From Hyparrhenia diplandra (Eukaryota > Streptophyta > Magnoliopsida > Poales > Poaceae), in NCBI GenBank assembly GCA_015847255.1, contig JADLZK010012611.1, forward strand, positions 1-64,000: 64,000 bases of DNA, read 5' to 3'. The position numbers and the translations under genes were made by a program. Below the pieces are notes generated by a model. It was not told where the DNA came from. It did not search any database and saw only the letters and a program-made list of their open reading frames with translations. Positions 35,281 through 45,430 of the stretch are shown one piece after another. Positions within the stretch are counted from its first letter, which is position 1; every line of letters starts with the position of its first letter.

Positions 35281-36430
35281 TTGAGAGAAAGGGGAACTCT
35301 ACAAGAGAGGAGCCTCTGGAGTATACATGCGATGCATACCCACGGTGAAGGCCAAGAATTGCTCGTTAACACCCACCGCGGGGAATGCGGTCATCACGCC
35401 CGAGGGACTCTAGTCGATAAAGTCTTGAGCAAGGCTTCTAATGGCCCTCTCGGTGCGGGACGCAAATGAAGTTATGCGCACTTGCAAAGGGTGTCAATTC
35501 TACGCACGCAAAGACACATCTTCCAAAGACAAGCCCCGCGGCACCATACCTCGACATGGCCATTTGCGGTATGGGGGGGCTCGACATGGTCGGTCCCCTA
35601 AAAAGGCGCTGGAGGACACACTCATGTCCTTGTCGCCATCGACAAGTTCTCAAGTGGATCGAAGCCCGAGCCGTGGTGAACCCTCAAACGGAGGAAAGCG
35701 GTGAAGTTCTTTTACGAACATCATTTCCCGTTTTGGAGTCCCGAACTCCATCATCGCGGATAACGGAACCAACTTCATGGGAAAAAAAGTTCCTCGACTT
35801 TTGTGGCGACTATGGCATCGGGGTTGACACCTCGGCCGTAGCCACCCAAGGACCAACGGTCATGTGGAGCGTGCCAATGGCATGATCCTATAAGGACTCA
35901 AGCCGAGGATCTTCAAATTTGAACCAATACGGGAAAAAATGGTACCGGGAACTGCCGTCGGTTCTATGGAGCCTTCGAACAACGAAAAGCCGAGCCACGG
36001 GGTTCACCCCATTCTTTCTAGTCTATGGGGCCGAGGCGATCTTGCCCACGGACATTGAATATGGGTCCCCGAGGCTGCGAGCCTACACAGAAGCAAGGCA
36101 ACGGCCGGGCAAGGCAAGATTCCATTGACCAAGTCGATGAGGCCCGAGATGTCACACTCTGAATTCAAAGCAAGATACCAACAAGCTCTACGCAAGTATC
36201 ATGCCGTTTAATCGAAGCCTCGGGGAGTTCCAAGTCAACGACCCGTACTCGGCGCTGCGCGGGATAACAAAGGGCGCCACAAGCTCACTCCACCTTGGGA
36301 AGGGCCTTATTTCATCGCCGAAATACTAAGGCCCGGGACCTACAAGTTGAAGAACGAGAAGGGTGAAGTCTACTCCAACACGGAACATAGAACGACTACG
36401 TCGCTTCTACCCTTAACCTCGCACTAGAAG
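35280..36430 (+). pseudogene. Gypsy integrase remnant
   Basis: Pieces of the zinc-binding HHCC region lie around 35360-35500 (GECGHHARGTLVDK, then RTCKGCQFYARKDT). The catalytic core lies around 35530-35990, with MGGLDMVGPL and DKFSKWIEAR-like and NSIIADNGTNF-like text in shifting frames. [20 protein letters not shown] and [20 protein letters not shown] follow in one frame at 35960-36090. The end (HKLTPPWEGPYF-like, about 36280-36310) matches the C-terminal domain. There are multiple frame changes. Confidence 0.8.
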
Positions 36431-36897
36431 TCAAACACTTATGTTTTTTTCGCTCAATAAAAGATCTACATCTTTTATGAAGAAATACTTCTTGTGCATA
36501 CCTTAAAGGGAGTCTTAGCCTCGTCAAAGACAAGACTAAAACTCCCTCGGGGGGCTACGGGGGACCCCCTCGGGGGACCCCCTCCTCTTTCTTTTTCGAA
36601 ACTTTTTCTTCAAAGAAAAAGTTCTCCTACGCACACTCGGATCGATCGTTTAAGTTGCGAAGGTCGCACACGCACGAGATCCTAAGTGAGGTAGCCGAGC
36701 CAAGCGGATCGTCCCTAGTGGCACCCGTGCGGACCGCCCCGGTGGCATCCATGCTCACTATCTCGCGAGCGGTGAAAGCAAGCGACCGGCCACACAATAA
36801 GCGAGAAATTCGAGAGGCATAACACAATCATAAACACACCTGCCCAAGACACAAGGCCTCGGGCAGCACCATTGTTTATGAACACATTCTTATCCAT

Positions 36898-39800
36898 TTA
36901 ACTATTTATACAAGGGAGATCAAGGGGCATCGCGAGCCTCGTCCACTGCGTGTCACGGACGGCCGGCGAAGAGGCATCGGTCGCGGGCGACATCCTCGGC
37001 AATGGTATCCCCCGAGGAGGCGTCGTTCGTCGGCGCATCCGGAGAGCGGCATCCCGCATCTCCGTGTCCGCCTCATAGCTTGATTCTATGGGGGAATACG
37101 GAGGGCATACCTCGTCTTCAAAGCGGGAGGCCAAGCTGGCGTCGCGGCATCGTCCGCAGTTATACAACTCCCCGGGTCTTGGCGGCATCGGCGGCGTCCT
37201 TCCCGGGCGGGGTCGGCCACGTCCTCGTCCCGAGCGAGCGGCCCGGCGACGTTGCTGGTACCATCGGGCTGCATCGGGAAGTGCGGCGAGAACACCGCCA
37301 TGCACGTCCCCGCACGCCGAGGCCGGAAGGCATTCCGAGCTCGCACTGAGGAACCGCCCACGGCGCTCGAGGGATCGGCTTGGCCGAGGGCCCGACGCCT
37401 CCGTGGTTGTCCGCCCGGGCGGCGGATGAAGTCCCGACGGGGCCTCTTCTAGCTCCGGCACGACTACGCTCCGCTCCGGCCCGCAGGCGGCGTAGCCCCG
37501 CGGTCTCCACGGCCTGGGTCGGACCTTCTCCGCCTCGCGGCGAGGCACCAAGGTGATGTCGGCAACATGAAGCGATCAAAGGCGAAAAACCGCCAAAGGA
37601 AAGAACGTACCTTGGCACACTGGTTGCCCGGCCAGCATCACGCCGTGCTCATCCGTGGCGACTTGTGGAGCTCCTCCTTCTCCTTTCTCGAGGGTCTCCC
37701 CTCGGACACCAACTCCCGTCACGGGTGTTCAGGCGTCGCACATCTCCGCCGCTTCCTCGCCTCTTCCGGGATTTGTCCCGCTCGCCATTGGCCTCCTCCG
37801 GGGCTGGAGGGACCCCTTCGGGCATCCTCAAAGTCTGGCTCACCCGAGCCATTTCGGCGCCACCTTAGCAGCCTCGGACTGGCCTTGACGAGCTCGGCCT
37901 CCGAGCTGTCCCGAGACTCCTCTCCTCGGCGAGAGTGGTAAGCCGGGACGTCTCGCTTTGGGCCTCGATCAATTTCACCGCGTCTCGCCCGAGGGCGGTC
38001 CATTCAGGACATTCTCGGGCGAAGGAGCTCGGACTTCTCCCGGGCGAATCGCGGAGATTCTCGCGGCAAAGACACCACCAATTATGGCACATACATAAAA
38101 AAATGCAGCGGAAAATGGCAGCCAAGACACTCACCGCATCGGCCTCGGCGGCGAGGCGGCCGGTTATGGTGTCACCCATCTTCCCAAGGCCGTCGGCGAC
38201 CCATCGGCGGATCGCTCATGAGTCCTCCCGCGCCGGGACCTCGGGGACGGTCATCGATCACCACGCGGCGGGACCCCGGGCACATCACCCAAGGTCAAGG
38301 GGGGACCACCCCAATGAGTCGGCTCGGGAGGAAGCATTTCATCCGCCGGCGGCTCCGCGGCTCGGAAAACCCGGACCGTAAAAAGTCCAGGCCCTTCGGC
38401 TGGCGACCCACGAGGCACCGGACCTCTCACCAACGCCGAGGACGACGCTTTGCGAAGGGTGTGTCCAACCGGGCGCATGGAGCAACGGGGGAAATCGAGG
38501 ATTATACGCCTCATGAGCCCCGGATCGGTGGGAGCCGACACAAGTGAGACCTCCGTGTCTCGCCGCCTCGAAGAGCTCCTCCCGAGAGAACTCTCGGACC
38601 GAAGGGGCTTGGCTCCTCGGGGAGGGCGGCTGCGTCGTGGGACCCCTCAAACGGCGCTACCGCTCCCGTGGGGGGCGGGCGCCCGCCAGCCGCCGAGCTC
38701 TCCGAGTCAATCACCATAGGTTGGGTGGACGACCCACCATCACCACCGTGAGGCTTGAACCCCCTCGGGAGAAATCTCGGTCGTCGGCTCGGGCCCGCCC
38801 TCCCGAGGCTCGGGGCTAATACCACGGGAGCCAACGCGGGTGGGACAACGTCTTGGTGAGACAACCCCAGGCTCGGGCCCCGGTCGAGGCTTGCGCACTA
38901 GCCTTCGGGGCCTTCTTGGGGTGCAAGGGCGAGTGGGGGCCCCCGCTTCGAAGTCAGAGCGGCGTCAAAAAGAAGCCAAAAATACCAGAAAGGAGGCTAA
39001 GCTGCGAAAACACGAGAGGGACTCACGAGGCCGAGGGATCGCGCCCAGGTGTGGCCGAGGCACGGGAAGGCGCGACACGGGCATCGCACTTCACGCACGG
39101 GCGCGTCTCCCCCCACGGTTTCGCAGACGCGGGAGCGGGGGCGGGAAAGGGCGTCACGGCTCTTCACCTCGGCGGCGCCTGCGGCGCCCGGAGTCGTTGG
39201 CCCTTCACGCCGAGCCTCACCTTGCAACGTCAAGGCGCCCACATCGGGAAACCCCGAGCCGCCACTAGTCCCGGGGCCTCCTACGGAGGAAGCCTCGGGC
39301 GCGAGTCCCGGCGACCTCCGGCGTCTCGGGCTCGGGCACGTAGCGAAGCCCCGAGTGGGTCGGCAACCCCAAGGCTCGGTCTATACGGGCCGCCACATCG
39401 TCATCCGACGAGTTCACGACGAACTCGTCCTCCTCATCCTCGTCCTCCTCGGTGGTCGAGGTATCGAGCGATTGGCCCCGCCTCGTTGCTCGGCCGGCGG
39501 TTGGCGCGGGCCACGTTCTTCTTCTTCTTCTCCTCCTCAGCCGGCGCCCGCGCCCTCTGGCTGCTCGTTAGAGCACGGTTTGCCACCAGCGCGGCATCTA
39601 GATCGGGCACGGGCGGAGGAGAGTCGTGATAGTTCAAGCGACCACGCAAGAAGATGGAATAAGAACCGCGGTGGTAGCCAGCGGCAACAACAAGACAATG
39701 CAAAACGGCTGAAGCCAAAAAGCGCTTACCAAAGAGATGTACCCGCAGGCGGGCGCATAGGGATCTCGGGAATTTGGGGAGTGTTGGACTAACGCCTCCC

Positions 39801-40820
39801 TCACCCTCTTGGCCGGGCCATCGGTGGAAAGCGAAGGGGCGACATCCGAGACTCCTCAAGACCAACGGCCGGGGGGTCATCGGTACATGCACAAAGGGGC
39901 GAGCCATCAATGGCAACACCGGCGCCGATGAAAGCGGCAACCACAGCCCGCGGCGTTCACCTCCCTTTCTCGGGCCCGCGGGACCGCGCCTCGGGCCCTC
40001 CAACCGGGGATGATCCCAGGGTGGACCCCAATTCCACTTATTTGGTCACGCTTGAGGACACGCCCGGTGTGCAGCGGGAAGCAGCGTTCCGTCGTTGCGG
40101 AGGTAGAACCACTAGTCCTGCCACCCCTTGTTGGAGGAGGTGAGCTTGGACCACGATGTACCCATCGGCTTCGGTTCGGCCTTATGCGCTCCGTCGGACT
40201 TGCGCAACCACCAACGCCAACGCCCGCGTGCCCCTCCCTTCACCACCGAGGCGGTGGTGAGATCTGCCTTGAAGAACCACGACCAAAGGTCCCAATGCGG
40301 CTCGATCCCGGGGAATCCCTCACGAGAGGGTAACAAAGATAGCCGCTGAGAGATCGAGTTCGAGGGGCGGATGGTGGAGCTCGACGTCATAATGATGAAG
40401 AATCGCTCGAATAAACCGCCCCGCCGGCATCCCGAACCCGCGCCGGTGAAGATCCATCGGACTCACCACATAGCCATCGGGAGGGTTAGGCTCCTCCTCG
40501 GTCCAATGTGGCGCAATCCACTCCGGCCGCTCGGCATTGGTACGGGCGAAGAAGCCCTTCCTCGACAAGGCGGCTGAAGCTTTTCCTCCGTCGCCGTCGT
40601 TTCGGCCACGGTTCGGCATCGAGCACCTCCCTCGCGCCGTCACCACCACCAGTTGCGCCATGGACAAGCGGGAGGGCGAAGAACGGCAACCACCGGCAAC
40701 ACCGTTCGCCACGAGCCAAAGGCAAGTGGATCTCTCCCTTAATCTCTCCCAATCTTTCTTTCTATCTCGATTCTTTGCGGCAAAGAAGGCAAGAAGGCGA
40801 TGGCAAGAACAAAGGAGCAA
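36898..40820 (-). pseudogene. Antisense reading frame of the Tat element (putative gypsy-type transposon domain)
   Basis: On the strand opposite to gag-pol, 40820-40320 encodes PPDGYVVSPMDLHRRGFG then RFIRAILHHYDVELHH. It is continued in another frame by GFPGIEPHWDLWSWFF (40320-40112). This matches the plant 'putative gypsy type transposon' domain (I recall PF04195) known from antisense frames of Tat elements. Further left, 39650-39430 gives DLDAALVANRALTSSQRARA then NRRPSNEAGPIARYLD. 38.9-36.9 kb is low-complexity, charged and coiled-coil-like but broken. Several stops and frame changes interrupt it. Confidence 0.72.
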
Positions 40821-41920
40821 CTATCGCGCCGCCCGTGACCCCCATATTTATAGGGGACGGGAAGGCAAACCGCCCGGCTGGGCAAGCGAACCGACTCCTA
40901 GAATGAGCGGCCCATGATGAAAGCGAGGAACCGCTCATCCAGCGGCTCGGCCAGCGGTAGAAACCGTCAAGAGCATTAATGCACCTTGGCGGTGCTCTCG
41001 ATTCACGTGACGAAAGAAACCCACGAGCCCGTCCCATCGGGTTGGGAACCGCCGCGTCACCGGGCGGCGGCGAGGCGCCTCGTCTCCCGGTCGGGGGTAA
41101 AACCATCCGACGTTCATATCGAGGGCGCCCGACCCTAAGGGGCAAAAAGTCGATCCGATGCGGTTCTCACCTCGGCGGGAACCAAAGCGAGCCTCGGCTG
41201 GCGCACGTCAACGTGCACCCTACGATCCGAGGTTGCGAGGCTGGGCCCACATGGGGTTTCTGATCGCCTCGGGATAACCCGAACCAGGAGCGGGATGGAA
41301 ATGCACAACCGGCTATACCCGGGCCCTCGGGCCGGGATTTCTGAAACGTGTTTAAGACCCGCGGGTCTTTGCTTATAGAGATGTCCCATCCGTGGGAGGC
41401 CTACGAGGGCCCTCGGGGGTTGACCTTGTCAAACCGGGATGCGCTAAGCGGTCGAGGGTTCTCATGGGGTGAATCCTAGATCACATAGCCGACCCTTGCT
41501 CCGGCGAGGCACGGGCACCCCACTTAAAGCCCGACCCGTTACAGCGTTCAAGCGGAGCGCACCATGGTCGGCTTTCGGGGCACAGGGTGTGTCTCCCCTC
41601 CTCCTCCCTTTCGGGAGGGGCGACGGAGGAGCGTATAATCAAAGTCGAGGAAGCTGGGTCGACCTTGCACATAAGCGCGGGCCTCGGGCTGCCCACGCCA
41701 AACCGAACAGACTCCGCACAAACAAGGCGCAATTTAAGAGTCGTTTTCGGCCTTGCCAACGTGCGGGTATAAAAAGACCTCGAAGGAATCCGCCATTCCA
41801 TTCGAGGCCTCGGGAGCTACACCCTAAAGGTGCGCTTGCGCGCACCCATAGTAGACGAACCACCCCGAGAAAAACAAGGCGGCGTGAATGGCACAACCCC
41901 GGGCGAGTCCACACTGCGCT
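40821..41920. other. Non-coding 3' part of the gypsy element
   Basis: GC-rich DNA between the antisense frame and the right LTR, presumably holding the promoter of the antisense transcript. No domain was recognised. Confidence 0.45.
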
Positions 41921-41940
41921 CGGGGGGCTCGGGGGCTCTT
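41917..41940 (+). other. Polypurine tract of the gypsy element
   Basis: The bases before the right LTR include GCTCGGGGGGCTCGGGGGCT, a G-rich priming tract directly upstream of TGTCGGGG. Confidence 0.6.
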
Positions 41941-43243
41941 TGTCGGGGTCCTAAATATCGGGCCCCGTGACATTCTCATATAACGAAATTGTCGGCCCGT
42001 CGGGACCCGGTAAAACTTCGCTTGCTATCATCCCGCTTAGAAGGGCGGCCCAGCAGGACGGTGGACCGGGCCAAAGAGCCCGCGACGCCTACGTGAAGGC
42101 GGAGTTGGCCCTGAGAGCGGCCCACCGGAGTCACCGCGACGAAAGAGCTCGCTACGCTCACGGAGGACAAGGTCGGGGACCTTTACAAGACGGCGAACCA
42201 TGGCGCCCCACGTCATCATCGGCCAACCTAAGGCTCGGATTCAACCCCAAATCTCCGTCTCGCCCGAGGGTGGCTTAGCTCACCGGCCTCGGATGAGAGA
42301 CCTCCGCCTCGCCGAGGGTGGCCTAGCTCACCACCCTCGAGGGCGCAAAAACTCCGCCTCGCCGGGAGACCCAGCTCTCCATCCTCGAGCGAGGTGGCTC
42401 AACCCACTCACCCGGGGTCATAGACCCTCGGGCGTGGGAGGTTCCGTCTCAAGGAAGGGAAGCTTTTTGCATTTAATGCGGTTACACGGCGACGGCGCCC
42501 GGGGGCCATCGATTACGCCCGGTCAAATCGACTGCCGGATCACTTCCCAAATCCGACCCGATGGGACACAATTTTGAACCGGTGACATATTACGCCGCCC
42601 GAAGACGGGAAACCGGGACAACCTTTGTTCATTTCGAAGCGCAGCCAAGAGCGCCCACGGCGGGCGGACCCTCGGGCTTATGACACACCACGGCCAACTT
42701 TCACGGGACCGGCCCTCGCCATGCGGACTGTGAGGGACACCTCCACAGATCCTCGGGGCCGCACCGGGGAAGCGGCACGTCGCCATCGGATTAGGGGGCG
42801 TGTCTTCATCAAACAACGCCCAAGCCCGGCCCGGCCCTCGGCCGTGCGCATGCAACGAGCATAGCCTCGGGGAATTAGCCACCTAGGCATCCACATATGT
42901 AAACATTACTTCCCTCTTCCCTCTATAAAGGGGAGTAATGCCCCGTGCGGGGGAATCCCCCCCTTGCGGACAAAAGCATAACCACCACCACCACCACGCG
43001 ATCGTGGGGCTTGAGACCGGCGTCTCTCCCTCACACCGCTTGTAACCCCTACTACAAGCTCACCTTTGGCGAGGTAACACGGCGCGGGACACCACCATTT
43101 GGGCGTAGGGCCCGTTGGCTGAACGGGGATAAACTCGCCGTGTGCGTGTCCATCTTGCGCTACGCCATAGGAGGAGGGGCACCACGGCCCATAAATTCTT
43201 TATTGCCGGCACCGAGGCACCCGGTTCTCGGAGCGCCCGGCGA
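41941..43243 (+). repeat. Right (3') LTR of the gypsy element
   Basis: It starts TGTCGGGGTCCTAAATATCG and follows the left LTR to GGAGCGCCCGGC near 43241. Differences are mostly short indels plus substitutions, so the element is not a recent insertion unless base-calling errors inflate the divergence. Confidence 0.85.
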
Positions 43244-45240
43244 TTGCCCTTTCACAAATATAAACTACGGTTGTAGGCGAAGATAAGCTACTGAGGCCAC
43301 TTTCGGCGTCTCGGCTTTTCCCATGTCCACCGCTGTCGTTCTCCCATCCCGACATTGACCGAAACCCCGGCCGCCCGGCGGTGCCCGGCATAGCACCCTT
43401 CACGGTGACCTGCGGCGTCATTTGTTGATGAAATTTGTGTGTCAGCGCGCGCGCGCGTCGGTCTTGTATTTGGCGTGAACGGACGGGACAAAGCCGTCGC
43501 CTTCGTCTCCGGTAGCGTTAGCGTGTCGGGCCGCTGGATCTCGCCATGGCCCATTTGCTCCGCTACCGCGCGGACCCAACCGCCCGTGTTCTACACCTCC
43601 GCCATCACGCGCACTCCTCCGTGGCCACCACCGCGGCGGCACTCCTCTCGGAGATCTTTGTTGTCCCCACGGCCTCTCCCTACTGCGCACACCATCTCGG
43701 CCTCCCTCCCTCGTCGCGGGTTTGCCTCGCATGGTCGGCCTTGCGCTGCTTACCAGTGCGCCGTGAAGCTGGCGCTCTCCGGCGAACCGTACATGGCCAC
43801 CGCGGCCTTTGGGCATGTCTGTATGAGCGGGGAGGGCAGCCTTGGACGGGCCCTGTTACGACGGGATACCCCCGGACCCCCAGCTGTTCTAAGGACTAAA
43901 TTGTAAATAAAAATTAAAACCACCCATCAAAACCGTCGATGGCCAATTGTGAACGGTTTTAAGAGTTGGATGGTCAAAGATACCTCGTTTTTAGAGTTCG
44001 ATGGTCATTCTTAGACTTTGCCAAAAGTTGGATGGCCAAAATGGACTCTACTCTTTTTTATTTTGATCGTAGGTCTCAAGTAATATGGAGTCAGAGACTA
44101 ACCTTGATCACACATATGCTCTGCAGACTGCAATCTCAAATCTATATATAGTGGCAATTTAGAGCAAATCGGTTGGTTCTCCATGGCTAGTTTAAAAGAT
44201 GAGTATTTATATACCTCCGGGAAGGTGCTAAATGGCTAGATGTGAGTGAATGGCCAGCCGGTGTAGAGGAGATGAACCAATCAATCAACCAAAATACAAG
44301 AATGCCAATGCAATCATCGGCAAGAGATTGACACAATGATTTTTTTTTACCGAGGTTCACTTGTTTGCCGGCAAACTAGTCCTCATTATAGCGATTCACC
44401 CACTTGGAGGTTCACGAGCTAATTGGTATCACACACCAAACACTTCTCAAGAGTGCCACACAACCAACACAAGATGGGGATCATACAAGCCACGAGCAAT
44501 ACACTAGAGTAGCCAATTGCAATCTCCCGTGGGGAAGGCTCAAGAACTCCTCACAATCTTCATTGATGTGGCGTCGAACAAGCACCAACTCGAGCTCAAC
44601 ACTGCATTTGCTCCAAACCATCTAGGAGGTCGACCAAACTCCCAAGAGTAACAAGAAATCCACAAACAAACACGAACACCAAGTGTCACTAGATGCAATC
44701 AGTCAAGCAAGATGCACTTGGATGCTCTCCCAATTCAACGATGATGATCAATCAAGGAGAGGGTGGGAGAAGTATGCTGAGCTCAAAGGGAATGGCAGAT
44801 GATTAAAAGTGGCCAAGGCTTAAGGGAGGCCAAAGGCTCACGAGCCATTACACCCACAAACCGCCCATCGGACCAACTCCCTAGGGTCCAACGCCCTACG
44901 GATCGATCCAGAGAGCGCCACATCACCTCGCATTCAAAGTCAACCGTTGTCGCGCTTGCGAAGGACCATCGGACTGACTCGACGAGCTAGCGTCGGACCA
45001 GCGCGTCCCCGGGCCGATGCACAATAGTAAAGTTCCAAAGAGAAGAAAACGCGTCCAACTCAGTCTGACGCCAACTATCGGACCAACTCTGGTTCTGTCT
45101 GATGCCACGTGTCAGCTCCGTATTCAAACCTGCAACTTCGGGCCATTGAAGCTTGAGCGTACAGGCCGTTAGACCAAGACGAGATGGGTCGACGACCACT
45201 TGGTCTGACGCCTCTACGCTGAGCCAGCAGCTCTCTTAGT
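43244..45240. other. Repeat-like DNA right of the gypsy element, no clear gene
   Basis: 43300-43915 is GC-rich with open frames on both strands. The plus-strand frame from ATG 43546 (117 codons, MAHLLRYRADPTARVLHLRH...) looks like a plant N-terminal targeting sequence but ends without a recognisable domain. 43915-44170 repeats the motif GTTGGATGGTCAAAGA/GTTGGATGGCCAAAATGG. 44340-44800 (ACCGAGGTTCACTTGTTTGC, GAGTAACAAGAAATCC, CACTAGATGCAATCAGTCAA) resembles a common grass interspersed repeat that I cannot place in a class. Confidence 0.4.
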
Positions 45241-45341
45241 CATTGAACTTAGGCATATTTTTTATGATGATACACCATCACAAAAATATTTTTCTGACGG
45301 GATTCACATTTTTGTGTGTTTAATCCGAGTTTCTAGTAGTG
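45241..45341. mobile_element. Right terminus of a CACTA-type transposon
   Basis: The segment ends CGAGTTTCTAGTAGTG, the complement of a CACTACTAGAAA terminus. Inside it lie the diverged subterminal motifs TCACAAAAATATTTTTCTG and CACATTTTTGTGTG. No matching left CACTA end is found between the gypsy LTR and here, so the element is truncated or its left end lies elsewhere. Confidence 0.5.
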
Positions 45342-45430
45342 CATCAGAACGAGCACTCAAGCTTGTGAGCACTGTGGAATAGTTTTGTGAGGGTTACGAT
45401 CTTAACTCCTCAAAGAAACAAAACACCTTA

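Larger units (their letters stand above)
28708..43243 (+). mobile_element. Tat-lineage Ty3/gypsy LTR retrotransposon, degraded
   Basis: LTRs of about 1.3 kb start TGTCGGGGTCCTAAATATCG at 28708 and 41941. A TGGCGCGCTAGG primer site follows the left LTR and a G-rich tract precedes the right one. On the plus strand gag, protease, reverse transcriptase, RNase H, a second (archaeal-like) RNase H and integrase follow in order. A ~5-kb block after integrase carries an antisense reading frame. This architecture is typical of the Tat lineage (Retand/RIRE2-like). Every domain is broken by indels. The pentamer left of the element is TCGTT; no copy is found at the right junction. Confidence 0.9.
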
